From NCBI GenBank assembly GCA_046291695.1, contig JBKBSO010000017.1, positions 13,405 through 77,404 of the forward strand: a stretch of 64,000 nucleotides of DNA. Direction: 5' to 3'. The number at the start of each line of letters is the position of its first letter. Within the stretch, counting starts at the first letter, position 1. The translations under genes and the position numbers were made by a program. Below are positions 8,470-16,819 of the stretch, in pieces. The stretch comes from PNNG01 sp046291695 (GTDB taxonomy: Bacteria; Bacteroidota; Bacteroidia; UBA7662). The notes beneath the pieces were generated by a model. The model did not search any database. It had not been told where the DNA came from and worked only from the letters and a program-made list of their open reading frames with translations.

Positions 8470-9431
8470 CAGTTGCTGTCGATAATGCGAAACAGATCGT
8501 CTAAACGAGGCGTAAGGATAATTTCAGTTCGGCGATTTTTCGCACGGGCCTCTGCGGTTTTGGCCGGATCGAGGGGCATGTGTTTACCTCTGCCCGCCGC
8601 TGTGATTCGTGCCGGGTCTATTTTCTGGTTATCGGTGATGATTTTTACGATGGTGGTGGCCCGGCGCACGCTCAGGTCCCAGTTTACTTCGTCGCTGCCC
8701 TGATCGTCGGTATGTCCTTCTACCATGATGCTGATGTCGGGATTGGTTTCGAGTACCTTCGCCAGTTCGGTAATGGCCTGGCGGCCACGTGGATCGACCG
8801 TAGCGCTACCTGTTTTAAAAAGTAATTGTTCCGACAAAGACACATATACTTTACCATTCTTTTCAACCACGGTAAGTCCGCTGTTTTGGAAGCCCAGCAA
8901 GGCCTGAGCTACCGCATCCCGAAGTTTTTTTACCACGGCATCTTTGGCGTCGAGGGTGGCTTGCAGTTCATTTACCTTTTTTTCGCGCGCTTCTAAATCG
9001 GTTTGAAGGGCGGTAAGCCGGGTTTCGAGTTGAGCTAATTCACCCTCTTTGCGTTTTACCAGCAATTCATTTTGTTTGAGTTCGCGCGCGAGGCGTGCAT
9101 TTTCAGTCATGCTGTTGTTGGCTATGGTTTCATTGGTTTTGAGCAGTTCATCGAACTGTTGGTTCAGGCTTTTGATACGTTGCTGTGCCTGGCGAATTTC
9201 GAGCCCTGCTGCTGCAGTATCGTTTTCGAGTGAAGCCTTTTCGGCACGCAGGGTTTCGAGTTCGGTACTCAGGGCGTCGTGCTGACCGGTGAGTGTTTCA
9301 AACTTTTGGTTGAGTTGCTGACTTTCGCGTGCGAAGCGGTCGCGTTCGCTAACTACAGCATCGTGTTGTTTTTGGCTCACGCAGGCAGTTAAGCTGCTCA
9401 GCAGGGCGATACTCAGGAGTAGGTGCTTCAT
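8469..9431 (-). CDS. OmpA-family peptidoglycan-associated lipoprotein with long coiled coil
   Basis: A 320-residue protein with a lipoprotein signal (MKHLLLSIALLSSLTAC, lipidated Cys17). A long Glu/Gln/Lys-rich coiled coil covers roughly residues 20-170 (ERDRFARESQQLNQKFETL...), followed by a C-terminal OmpA domain (about 200-310). The domain shows the peptidoglycan-binding signature VEGHTDDQGSDEVNWDLSVRRA and the end AGRGKHMP...KNRRTEI. It probably sits in the outer membrane and reaches the murein through the coiled coil. It is the gene just upstream of anmK, overlapping it by one base. The region upstream has TAATATTG, one mismatch from the phylum -7 box. Confidence 0.92.
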   Translation of the reverse strand: MKHLLLSIALLSSLTACVSQKQHDAVVSERDRFARESQQLNQKFETLTGQHDALSTELETLRAEKASLENDTAAAGLEIRQAQQRIKSLNQQFDELLKTNETIANNSMTENARLARELKQNELLVKRKEGELAQLETRLTALQTDLEAREKKVNELQATLDAKDAVVKKLRDAVAQALLGFQNSGLTVVEKNGKVYVSLSEQLLFKTGSATVDPRGRQAITELAKVLETNPDISIMVEGHTDDQGSDEVNWDLSVRRATTIVKIITDNQKIDPARITAAGRGKHMPLDPAKTAEARAKNRRTEIILTPRLDDLFRIIDSN

Positions 9432-9480
9432 TTTGGTGGATTGAATTTTAGGCAGTTGCTAGTGCAATATTAGTGCTTAT

Positions 9481-10686
9481 TTAAAAGAAGTCGTGGCTGT
9501 GTGGGTATCTTTCGAACCAAACTGTTTTTACCATATTGGCGAGCCTATCACGCAATTCGTCGATATTTATTTTGTCGGCTGCGGAAATAAAAATACAATT
9601 CCCTGAGCTGCGTGCCATCCAGCTTTTTTCGAGGCTGGCGATGGGCGGGTGTGCTTCGAGGAATTCGGGTTCGTCGTGGTGTGCCTGGCGTGCGGCTTCC
9701 CAGCGGTCGATTTTATTAAAAACCGTAAGTATGGTTTTATCGCCGGCATTTATATCCCGTAAGGTTTCGAGCACCACGTCCATTTGTTCTTCGAAATTGG
9801 GATGCGAAAGGTCAACCACGTGCAGCAGGATGTCGCTTTCGCGTACTTCATCGAGGGTGCTCTTAAAGGATTCGACCAGGTGGTGGGGTAATTTGCGGAT
9901 AAAGCCAACCGTATCGGAGAGTAAGAAAGGGGTATGGTTTACCACTACTTTGCGTACCGTTGCATCGAGGGTAGCAAACAGTTTGTTTTCGGCAAATACT
10001 TCCGACTTACTCAGCAAGTTCATGAGTGTCGATTTGCCTACGTTGGTATAACCTACCAGGGCCACGCGGATGCTTTTGCCCCGATTTTTACGCTGGGTAG
10101 CATTTTGCTGGTCGATTTGCTTGAGCCTTTCTTTGAGCAGGCTGATGCGGTTCCGGATAATCCGTCGGTCGGTTTCGATTTCTTTTTCCCCCGGGCCTTT
10201 CATGCCGATACCGCCTTTTTGTTTGCTCAGGTGCGTCCACATGCGGGTAAGACGGGGCAGGAGGTATTCGTGTTGTGCGAGTTCTACCTGAGTTTTCGCC
10301 TGTGCGGTTTGGGCCCTTGAGGCGAAGATGTCGAGGATGAGCGTACTTCTATCGAGCAGTTTAACACGGGCCTCGAGCGGATCGGGGTTAAAAACCTTTT
10401 CGATATTACGCATTTGTGAGGCACTCAGCTCGTCATCTACCAGAACAAGGTCGATTTCGTTGGCGCGGACATATATTTCGATCTCTTCGAGCTTACCGCT
10501 GCCCACATAGGTACGTGGGTCGGGTTTGTCGAGCCGTTGAACAAAACGAGCGCGGGTGATGGCGCCGGCGGTTTCGGCCAGAAAGGCGAGTTCGTCGAGG
10601 TATTCGGTGGCTTTTTCTTCGGGTTGCTGCCGGGTGATGAGGCCCACCAGTACGGCAGTTTCCTTTTTGATGAGGTTTTGGTGCAT
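9481..10686 (-). CDS. hflX: Ribosome-associated GTPase HflX
   Basis: A 401-residue HflX-type GTPase, which in other bacteria splits or rescues stalled ribosomes. The N-terminal HflX domain includes RTYVGSGKLEEI and the glycine-rich linker KGGIGMKGPGE (157-167). The G domain has G1 GYTNVGKST (212-220), G2 Thr243, G3 DTVGF (258-262), G4 NKID (324-327) and a C-terminal ISAAD. It lies 32 bp after radA on the same strand, so co-transcription is likely, and 49 bp before the ompA-like gene. Confidence 0.96.
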   Translation of the reverse strand: MHQNLIKKETAVLVGLITRQQPEEKATEYLDELAFLAETAGAITRARFVQRLDKPDPRTYVGSGKLEEIEIYVRANEIDLVLVDDELSASQMRNIEKVFNPDPLEARVKLLDRSTLILDIFASRAQTAQAKTQVELAQHEYLLPRLTRMWTHLSKQKGGIGMKGPGEKEIETDRRIIRNRISLLKERLKQIDQQNATQRKNRGKSIRVALVGYTNVGKSTLMNLLSKSEVFAENKLFATLDATVRKVVVNHTPFLLSDTVGFIRKLPHHLVESFKSTLDEVRESDILLHVVDLSHPNFEEQMDVVLETLRDINAGDKTILTVFNKIDRWEAARQAHHDEPEFLEAHPPIASLEKSWMARSSGNCIFISAADKINIDELRDRLANMVKTVWFERYPHSHDFF

Positions 10687-10718
10687 ATGATTTGCAAAAA
10701 TCGTGTAAATCAGCCGAC

Positions 10719-12086
10719 TTAGAAAATTTTACCGATCAGTTCATCGAGTCGACCCGAGCGAATGAGTTGTAAATCCTTTGGTTGGGCTTGAATTTGTTGG
10801 TGTTCACTAAGGAATATTTTGCTGAATCCGAGTTTAACGGCTTCTGCCAGGCGGTTTTCGATTTGGGATACAGGACGCAGTTCGCCGCCCAGGCCTATTT
10901 CGGCAGCAAAGCATACTTCGCCACTCAGGGGTAGGTCTTGCAAGCTGCTGGCGAGGGCTGCACAAACCGCCAGGTCGATGGCAGGATCTTCTACCCGCAA
11001 GCCACCGGCGATATTCAGGAATACATCCATTTGGTTGAGCCGGTAGCCACAGCGTTTTTCAAGCACGGCGATGAGCATGTTTAGGCGACGCTGTTCGAAG
11101 CCGGTGGTGCTGCGCTGCGGGGTGCCAAAGGCCGATCCTGCAGCCAGGGCCTGTACTTCTACAAAAAGGGAGCGATTGCCTTCACGGGTGGAGCCTATGG
11201 CCATGCCGCTTTGTTGGTGCCATTGGCGTGTGAGCAGCAATTCGCTGGGGTTGGAAACTTCACGGAGTCCGGCACCCTGCATATCGTAAATGCCCAATTC
11301 GGAGGTAGAGCCAAAACGGTTTTTGAGGGTACGCACAATGCGATAGCTGTGGTTCCGATCACCTTCGAATTGCAAAACCGTATCTACCAGGTGCTCGAGT
11401 ACCTTGGGTCCGGCGAGCTGCCCATCTTTGGTAATGTGACCAATGAGGAAGGTGGGCACACGGTTTTCTTTGGCAAAACGCATGAATTCGCCGGCTGCCT
11501 GCCTGATTTGAGATACACTGCCGGGAGCCGATTCTACCAGGGGTGAGTACACGGTTTGGATGGAATCTACGATGAGCAAATTGGGCCGTATGGCTTCTAC
11601 CTGGCGGAAGATGGCGGTAGTGTCGGTTTCGGTGAGCACATAGCAATGTTCCTGAGGCAAACCCAATCGGCTTGCCCTGAGTTTAATCTGGGCTTCGCTT
11701 TCTTCGCCCGATACGTATAATATACGGTAGTCGCTTAGCTGTAAGGCCAGTTGTAGGAGGAGGGTTGATTTGCCAATGCCCGGTTCGCCCCCGAGCAGGA
11801 TAAGCGCGCCGGGTACCAAGCCGCCTCCCAATACCCGGTTGAGTTCGGCATCGGGGCAATGCCAGCGTTCGGTTAAGTCGCTGGCAACATCCGAAAGCAG
11901 CTGGGCTTCGGACTGTCGGCGGGCACCTTTGCCACTAAACTGCCGAGCATCGGTACTGCTGCCCGCCTTTTCGCGAATTTCTTCCACAAACGAATTCCAA
12001 CTCCCACAGCTACTGCACTTCCCCACCCATTTGGGCGATTGGGCACCACATTGCTGGCAAACATATACCGTTTTAAGCTTACTCAT
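10719..12086 (-). CDS. radA: DNA repair protein RadA
   Basis: A branch-migration ATPase of recombinational repair, 455 residues. It has the N-terminal C4 zinc finger (Cys10, Cys13, Cys24, Cys27), Walker A GGEPGIGKST (99-108), the RadA-specific KNRFGS motif (255-260) and a C-terminal Lon-like domain (GGLRVEDPAIDLAVCAALAS). The motifs are intact. Upstream on the minus strand TATCTTTA (12100-12093) ends only six bases before the ATG, so if it is the -7 element the transcript would have almost no leader. Confidence 0.97.
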   Translation of the reverse strand: MSKLKTVYVCQQCGAQSPKWVGKCSSCGSWNSFVEEIREKAGSSTDARQFSGKGARRQSEAQLLSDVASDLTERWHCPDAELNRVLGGGLVPGALILLGGEPGIGKSTLLLQLALQLSDYRILYVSGEESEAQIKLRASRLGLPQEHCYVLTETDTTAIFRQVEAIRPNLLIVDSIQTVYSPLVESAPGSVSQIRQAAGEFMRFAKENRVPTFLIGHITKDGQLAGPKVLEHLVDTVLQFEGDRNHSYRIVRTLKNRFGSTSELGIYDMQGAGLREVSNPSELLLTRQWHQQSGMAIGSTREGNRSLFVEVQALAAGSAFGTPQRSTTGFEQRRLNMLIAVLEKRCGYRLNQMDVFLNIAGGLRVEDPAIDLAVCAALASSLQDLPLSGEVCFAAEIGLGGELRPVSQIENRLAEAVKLGFSKIFLSEHQQIQAQPKDLQLIRSGRLDELIGKIF

Positions 12087-12221
12087 GAGCCGTAAAGATA
12101 CAGGGCGGAACTTCTCATTTCGAACAAAAGACTTCCAAAATTGAGAAGCTTTTTTTGATCTTTGACCTTGATAATCCGTTTAGAGCCATTCAGCTTGCCG
12201 TGGTACTATTGTTGAATAAAA

Positions 12222-13487
12222 ATGAAAATGCGTTTGAACAAGCTATTTCGCTTAAGACTTTTGCTATTGCTGAGCACTGCACTGCTGTTTGCATGTAAAG
12301 GGAAAGATGATAACCCTGTACCGGCGCCTTTTGCTCAACTGCGTGTGCCGCAAAGTTTTGATTGGTTGTCGATTCGAAACCTGATTATAAATGTAACGGT
12401 GAATGAAGGCCATAATGGATTGGTGATGGATTTGCTCGACGATCGGGGCAATCGGATTGAACGTTCGGTTATTGTAGACAACCGTGCCCGCTTTAATGTT
12501 CGAATGAGTACGGCAGAGCTTGATGTGGTTATTAAAAGCCCGGTAAGCGGCCAGCAAATCAAAATACCTGCGGTAAATACCACCGAATTTTTCGCCCTCA
12601 ATGCAGATACGCGCGAAATTTGGGAGGCAACCCCCGATACGGATGGTGACAGCATTCCCGATTTATGGGACGACTTTCCTAACGACCCAACTTTGGCCTT
12701 TGAACAACGGGTGCCGTATTTGGGTGAGCATTTTTATTTGTTTGATGAAGGATGGCCCGCCTTGGGTGATCATGATTTTAATGACTTGGTATTTTCTACG
12801 GTAACCACTTATAAATATTCTCCACAAAGAAGGTTGGTGTCGGGCTCGGTAGCGCTAAAACTTTTGGCTGTTTCGCTCAACGAAGATATGGGCCTCGGAC
12901 TTGAGCTTTTTAGTTCGATAGCCGGAAGTACCTATGCCTACACTTTTGGTACAGCCGCCAGCTTTAACGGGGTAACCCCCGACGACAGCATTAATAACGG
13001 AGCCATCATTTTTAATAATTACAAGGATGTGCAAACCGTGCCTTACAACAATAATGGTGTGGGGCCAAGTGCGGTACCCGAGCTGATCCAATTTTCTTTT
13101 GATTGGAATGCCAATATTGGTGGGGATTATGCTTGGCCTAATTTTTATTTATTTCGTACGTCTAATCGTCAGCGCGAAATCCACGTTTTTGGCTATCCGC
13201 CAACGCTGATGGCTGATTTTGCCGAATTTTCGACCCTGGATGATGCCAGTATTCGTAGGTGGAACTGGGGGGGTAGCTTTGCCATGCCCAATGCCTTTTA
13301 TCGTTCGTATCGCAATTTACCTTGGAGCATCGAGTTTTTTCAGCGCGATTTTGTTCCGGTTCGGGAAGGCTTTAATATTACCCAAGCCTATCCGTTGTTG
13401 ATTAATTGGGCAGAAAATGCAGGCGCTACCAATTTAAACTGGCGGAATTTCCCGGATAACCGTTATGTATTCAGGGTTCCACAGTAA
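12222..13487 (+). CDS. LruC domain-containing lipoprotein
   Basis: A 421-residue exported protein. The N-terminus (RLRLLLLLSTALLFACKGKDD) is a lipoprotein signal with the lipidated cysteine near residue 25. A calcium-binding-like DTDGDSIPDLWDDFPNDP segment leads into the LruC domain, recognised by YLFDEGWPALGDHDFNDLVF and by later aromatic-rich stretches. LruC was named from a Leptospira outer-surface antigen; in Bacteroidota it occurs on surface lipoproteins of unknown function. The ATG at 12222 is used; a second ATG two codons later is possible. It is divergent from radA. Confidence 0.88.
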   Translation: MKMRLNKLFRLRLLLLLSTALLFACKGKDDNPVPAPFAQLRVPQSFDWLSIRNLIINVTVNEGHNGLVMDLLDDRGNRIERSVIVDNRARFNVRMSTAELDVVIKSPVSGQQIKIPAVNTTEFFALNADTREIWEATPDTDGDSIPDLWDDFPNDPTLAFEQRVPYLGEHFYLFDEGWPALGDHDFNDLVFSTVTTYKYSPQRRLVSGSVALKLLAVSLNEDMGLGLELFSSIAGSTYAYTFGTAASFNGVTPDDSINNGAIIFNNYKDVQTVPYNNNGVGPSAVPELIQFSFDWNANIGGDYAWPNFYLFRTSNRQREIHVFGYPPTLMADFAEFSTLDDASIRRWNWGGSFAMPNAFYRSYRNLPWSIEFFQRDFVPVREGFNITQAYPLLINWAENAGATNLNWRNFPDNRYVFRVPQ

Positions 13488-13517
13488 ATGCACGAATAAA
13501 GCGCTATTTTCGTTTCC

Positions 13518-15338
13518 ATGAACATGATGTGGAGATTTGTTGGGTGGTTGATTCTAGGGCTGTTGACCGCCACGCTCGGCTTGGCCCAAAGCAGTATTCA
13601 GGGCCGTGTGCAACTGGGCATGCAGTATTACCAGCAATCGGATTATGCCCGGGCTACCGAAGTGTTTGAAGGGGTGCTTAAAGACGATCCTTCGAACAAC
13701 ACCGCCTATACCTATTTGTTCAATGGTTATGTTCAGTTGGAGCAATACGAGCAGGCCGAGAAATTGGCTGCACAAATGGCCAAACGCGACCGTACCGAGG
13801 CCATGTATGAAGTCGATCAGGCTTTTGCCTTACGTAAGCAAGGTAAGGAAAGCAAAGCTTTACAACAATACGATGGTCTGATCAAGAAGCTAACGGCTAA
13901 TCGAGGCCAGCTGATGATGCTTGCGAATGCTTTCAGGATGCGGGGAGAATTTGATTATGCCATAAAGGTGTATCAGCGGGCCAGGCAGTTGCTGGGAGAG
14001 CCTTCGTCTTTTGCCCTGGAGTTGGCCGATTTGTTTTTGGCTACCGGGCAGAAGTCGGCCATGATCGACGCTTACCTCGATTATTTGCATGCAGCTCCAC
14101 ATCAGCTCAACTATGTGCAGAATATGTTGCAGTCGCGTTTGGCTGACGAAGACTACAGCCTATTGCGTTCGGTTTTGCTCGATGGTATTCAGAAGCGGCC
14201 GGATGATTTGATGCTTTCGGAGCTGATGATTTGGTTTTTTGTGCAGCAGAAAGATTTTGAAGGTGCCTTTGTGCAGGCACGGGCCATGGACAGACGATTG
14301 AATGAAAATGGAAGTCGTATCCTGATGTTGGCACGTTCGGCTCGTGAAAACAGGGCCTTTGCAGCGGCCATAGACTTTTATGCCTATTTGATAGAAAAAG
14401 GGCCGGTGCATGCCAACTATTATGAAGCGCGCTTTGAAGTGCTCGAGGCCCGTCAGGAGCTTTTGACTGAAAGGCGTGCAGATGAAGTTGCCTGGCAATC
14501 GCTGGCGATCGGCTACGAGACCTATATCAAGGAATTTCCGGCGCAACGCAATATCACCTTGGTGAAAAAGGGTCTTGCTCGAATTTTGGCATACGAGCTC
14601 AAGCAGTTTGAAGAGGCCATTGCACTGCTGGAGACCAATATCCGGGCCGGGGGCGACAGGCGTTTGCAGGCAGCGGTGAAATTGGATTTGGGCGATTTGT
14701 ATTTGCTCACAGATGAGCTTTGGGAAGCCGCGCTCACCTATGGGCAAGTAGAGAAAGACTTTCCTAATGACCCGCTCGGACAGGAGGCCAAGTTCAGGAA
14801 TGCGCGTTTGTCGTTTTACAAAGGAGAGTTTGAATGGTCGCAAGCACAGCTCGATGTGCTCAAGGCGAGCACCTCCCAGCGGATTGCGAATGATGCCCTC
14901 GCCTTATCGCTGCTTATCACCGATAATTTAGATTTAGACACAACCGTTTTGCCCATGCAAGCCTTTGCCCGGGCAGAGCTGCTCATGTTCAGGCAAGAGT
15001 ACGATTCGGCACATGAGGCTTTTGAACAAGTGACTGTAGCATATCCTGGCCATGGCCTAACCGACGAAATTTGGTACCGCCAGGCGCGTATGTTTGAGCG
15101 CCAAGGCAAATATGAAGATGCGGCCGCGCGTTACGAAAAAATTCTCAAGCAATTTGAACAAGACATTTTAGGCGATGATGCCCTGTTTGCCTTGGCTGTG
15201 TTGTATGCCGAAAAGCTGAATGATCGTCAAAAGGCCATGCAGCTGTTTCAGGATTTACTGATCAAATATCCCGATAGTACATTTACCTTTGAGGCGCGCC
15301 GCCGTTTTAGGGCATTGCGGGGTGATAAGATAAATTGA
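13518..15338 (+). CDS. Secreted tetratricopeptide-repeat protein
   Basis: A 606-residue protein with a signal peptide (MNMMWRFVGWLILGLLTATLGLAQ) and TPR units along its length. Examples are QLGMQYYQQSDYARATEVFEG near the N-terminus and YEDAAARYEKILKQF and KAMQLFQDLLIKYPDS near the C-terminus. The C-terminal repeats resemble the periplasmic BamD/YbgF type of TPR. It is probably a periplasmic scaffold; partners are unknown. It starts 30 bp after the LruC gene, with TATTTTCG (one mismatch from TAnnTTTG) between, and is followed after one base by the DUF4286 gene. Confidence 0.88.
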   Translation: MNMMWRFVGWLILGLLTATLGLAQSSIQGRVQLGMQYYQQSDYARATEVFEGVLKDDPSNNTAYTYLFNGYVQLEQYEQAEKLAAQMAKRDRTEAMYEVDQAFALRKQGKESKALQQYDGLIKKLTANRGQLMMLANAFRMRGEFDYAIKVYQRARQLLGEPSSFALELADLFLATGQKSAMIDAYLDYLHAAPHQLNYVQNMLQSRLADEDYSLLRSVLLDGIQKRPDDLMLSELMIWFFVQQKDFEGAFVQARAMDRRLNENGSRILMLARSARENRAFAAAIDFYAYLIEKGPVHANYYEARFEVLEARQELLTERRADEVAWQSLAIGYETYIKEFPAQRNITLVKKGLARILAYELKQFEEAIALLETNIRAGGDRRLQAAVKLDLGDLYLLTDELWEAALTYGQVEKDFPNDPLGQEAKFRNARLSFYKGEFEWSQAQLDVLKASTSQRIANDALALSLLITDNLDLDTTVLPMQAFARAELLMFRQEYDSAHEAFEQVTVAYPGHGLTDEIWYRQARMFERQGKYEDAAARYEKILKQFEQDILGDDALFALAVLYAEKLNDRQKAMQLFQDLLIKYPDSTFTFEARRRFRALRGDKIN

Positions 15339-15339
15339 T

Positions 15340-15645
15340 ATGCTATTATATAATGTAACGGTAAGTGTAGATGAGTCGGTGCATGCCCACTGGCTGCAAT
15401 GGATGAAAGACACGCATATACCTGAAGTGATGGCTACGGGTATTTTTAAAACCTATCGGATTTGTAAATTGCTGCACCCGGTATCTGAAGAGGGGGTCAC
15501 CTATGCCATTCAATACTACGTACAAAGCCGTGACTTGCTCGATCGTTATTTTGAAAAGCATGCGCCCGTTTTGCAGCAAGCGCACGCTGAGTTGTATGGA
15601 AACCGGGCCATGGCTTTCAGAACGATACTGGAAGTTTTGGATTAA
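15340..15645 (+). CDS. DUF4286 family protein
   Basis: A 101-residue soluble protein. The pattern LLYNVTVSVDESVHAHWLQW, then HIPEVMATGIFKTYRICKLL, YAIQYYVQS and HAPVLQQAHAELYGNR matches DUF4286, a small ferredoxin-like-fold family found almost only in Bacteroidota, with no assigned function. It begins one base after the TPR gene stop, so the two are probably translated from one message. Its last bases overlap the convergent nitronate monooxygenase gene by 4 bp. Confidence 0.88.
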   Translation: MLLYNVTVSVDESVHAHWLQWMKDTHIPEVMATGIFKTYRICKLLHPVSEEGVTYAIQYYVQSRDLLDRYFEKHAPVLQQAHAELYGNRAMAFRTILEVLD

Positions 15646-16583
15646 AGTTCGGCCAGTTTATTTTTGGTAGCGAGGAATTCTTCCCAAATTTCTTGCACAA
15701 TAGCTGCTGCAGGTTTGAGTTCCCGAATTTGCGCCGAAACCTGACCGATTTCCAATTCGCCTTCATCCAGGTCGCCTTCGAACATGCCTTTTTTAGCTCT
15801 ACCACGGCCCAGAAGTTGGGCCAGGTTATCGGCCTTAACTCCTCGGGCCTCGGCTTCAGCCACCTGAAGGTAAAAGGCATTTTTGATAAGACGAACTGGA
15901 GTAAGCTGTTTTAAAGTGAGTACGGTTGCTCCTTCATCGGCGTCGATTACGGCTTTTTTAAAAGCCTGATGGGCTGAGGACTCAGGGCTGGCTACGAAGC
16001 GGCTGCCAATTTGAACGGCTTCGGCTCCCAGGGCGAAGGCAGCGCACATAGCGCGTCCGCTGCCAATACCACCCGCAGCAATGAGTGGCAAACTTACAGC
16101 ATCGCGGACCATAGGAATGAGGCAGAGGGTGGTGGTTTCTTCGCGGCCATTGTGGCCACCGGCTTCAAAGCCTTCGGCAACGATGGCATCTACCCCAGCC
16201 TGTTCTGCTTTGCGGGCAAATTTGACATTCGATACAACGTGTACTACGGTTATTCCCCGGTCTTTGAGCCAGGAGGTGTACTTAGCCGGATTGCCCGCTG
16301 AGGTAAATACAATAGGTACCTGATGACGTTCGATGGCTGCCAGGTGCTGCTCAATGTCGGGATAAAGTAGGGGGAGGTTTACGGCGAAGGGTTTATGGGT
16401 GGCTTCTTTACATTTTTTTAACTGCAAATCGAGCACTTCGGGATACATAGAACCGGCCCCGATGATGCCTAACCCTCCGGCATTACTTACTGCTGATGCC
16501 AGCTCCCAACCACTGCACCAAATCATACCTGCCTGAATTATAGGCAAATGAACGTTGAATAGCTTAGTTACACGATTCTCCAT
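15642..16583 (-). CDS. Nitronate monooxygenase family protein
   Basis: A 313-residue FMN-dependent TIM-barrel enzyme of the nitronate monooxygenase (2-nitropropane dioxygenase/FabK-like) family. The start is placed at the ATG at 16583 (MENRVTKLFNVHLPIIQAGM), where the conserved fold begins, rather than at an ATG 11 codons upstream. Family features include PIIQAGMIWCSGWELASAVSNAGG, VDAIVAEGFEAGGHNG and the FMN-phosphate-binding AAGGIGSGRAMCAAFALGAEAVQIGSRF. The in-vivo substrate (propionate-3-nitronate or another) cannot be told from sequence. It is a single gene convergent with the DUF4286 gene. Confidence 0.9.
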   Translation of the reverse strand: MENRVTKLFNVHLPIIQAGMIWCSGWELASAVSNAGGLGIIGAGSMYPEVLDLQLKKCKEATHKPFAVNLPLLYPDIEQHLAAIERHQVPIVFTSAGNPAKYTSWLKDRGITVVHVVSNVKFARKAEQAGVDAIVAEGFEAGGHNGREETTTLCLIPMVRDAVSLPLIAAGGIGSGRAMCAAFALGAEAVQIGSRFVASPESSAHQAFKKAVIDADEGATVLTLKQLTPVRLIKNAFYLQVAEAEARGVKADNLAQLLGRGRAKKGMFEGDLDEGELEIGQVSAQIRELKPAAAIVQEIWEEFLATKNKLAEL

Positions 16584-16819
16584 GCCGCAAGTTCTTACAA
16601 TTGCGTGTGAAATCAATGTAAATAAGTGCTTGCATATGTACTTTTTCGTCCCTAAGTTGCACCCCTGTTTGTTAAAAATTTGTGAAATTGCCTGAAATAT
16701 GTTTTGGAAAGCTTTGCCAGAAATGTCAAAAAAGCGTCATAAGCGTGCAAAGGCCATTGCCATGAATAAGAAATGATTTAACTTAAATTTTCAAATAGAC
16801 CTAAAGCAAAATTCAGACT

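Noticed and set aside
14160..14843. 227-codon open frame on the minus strand
   Set aside because: It lies fully antisense to the TPR gene, shows no family pattern, and the plus-strand frame has a signal peptide and repeats.
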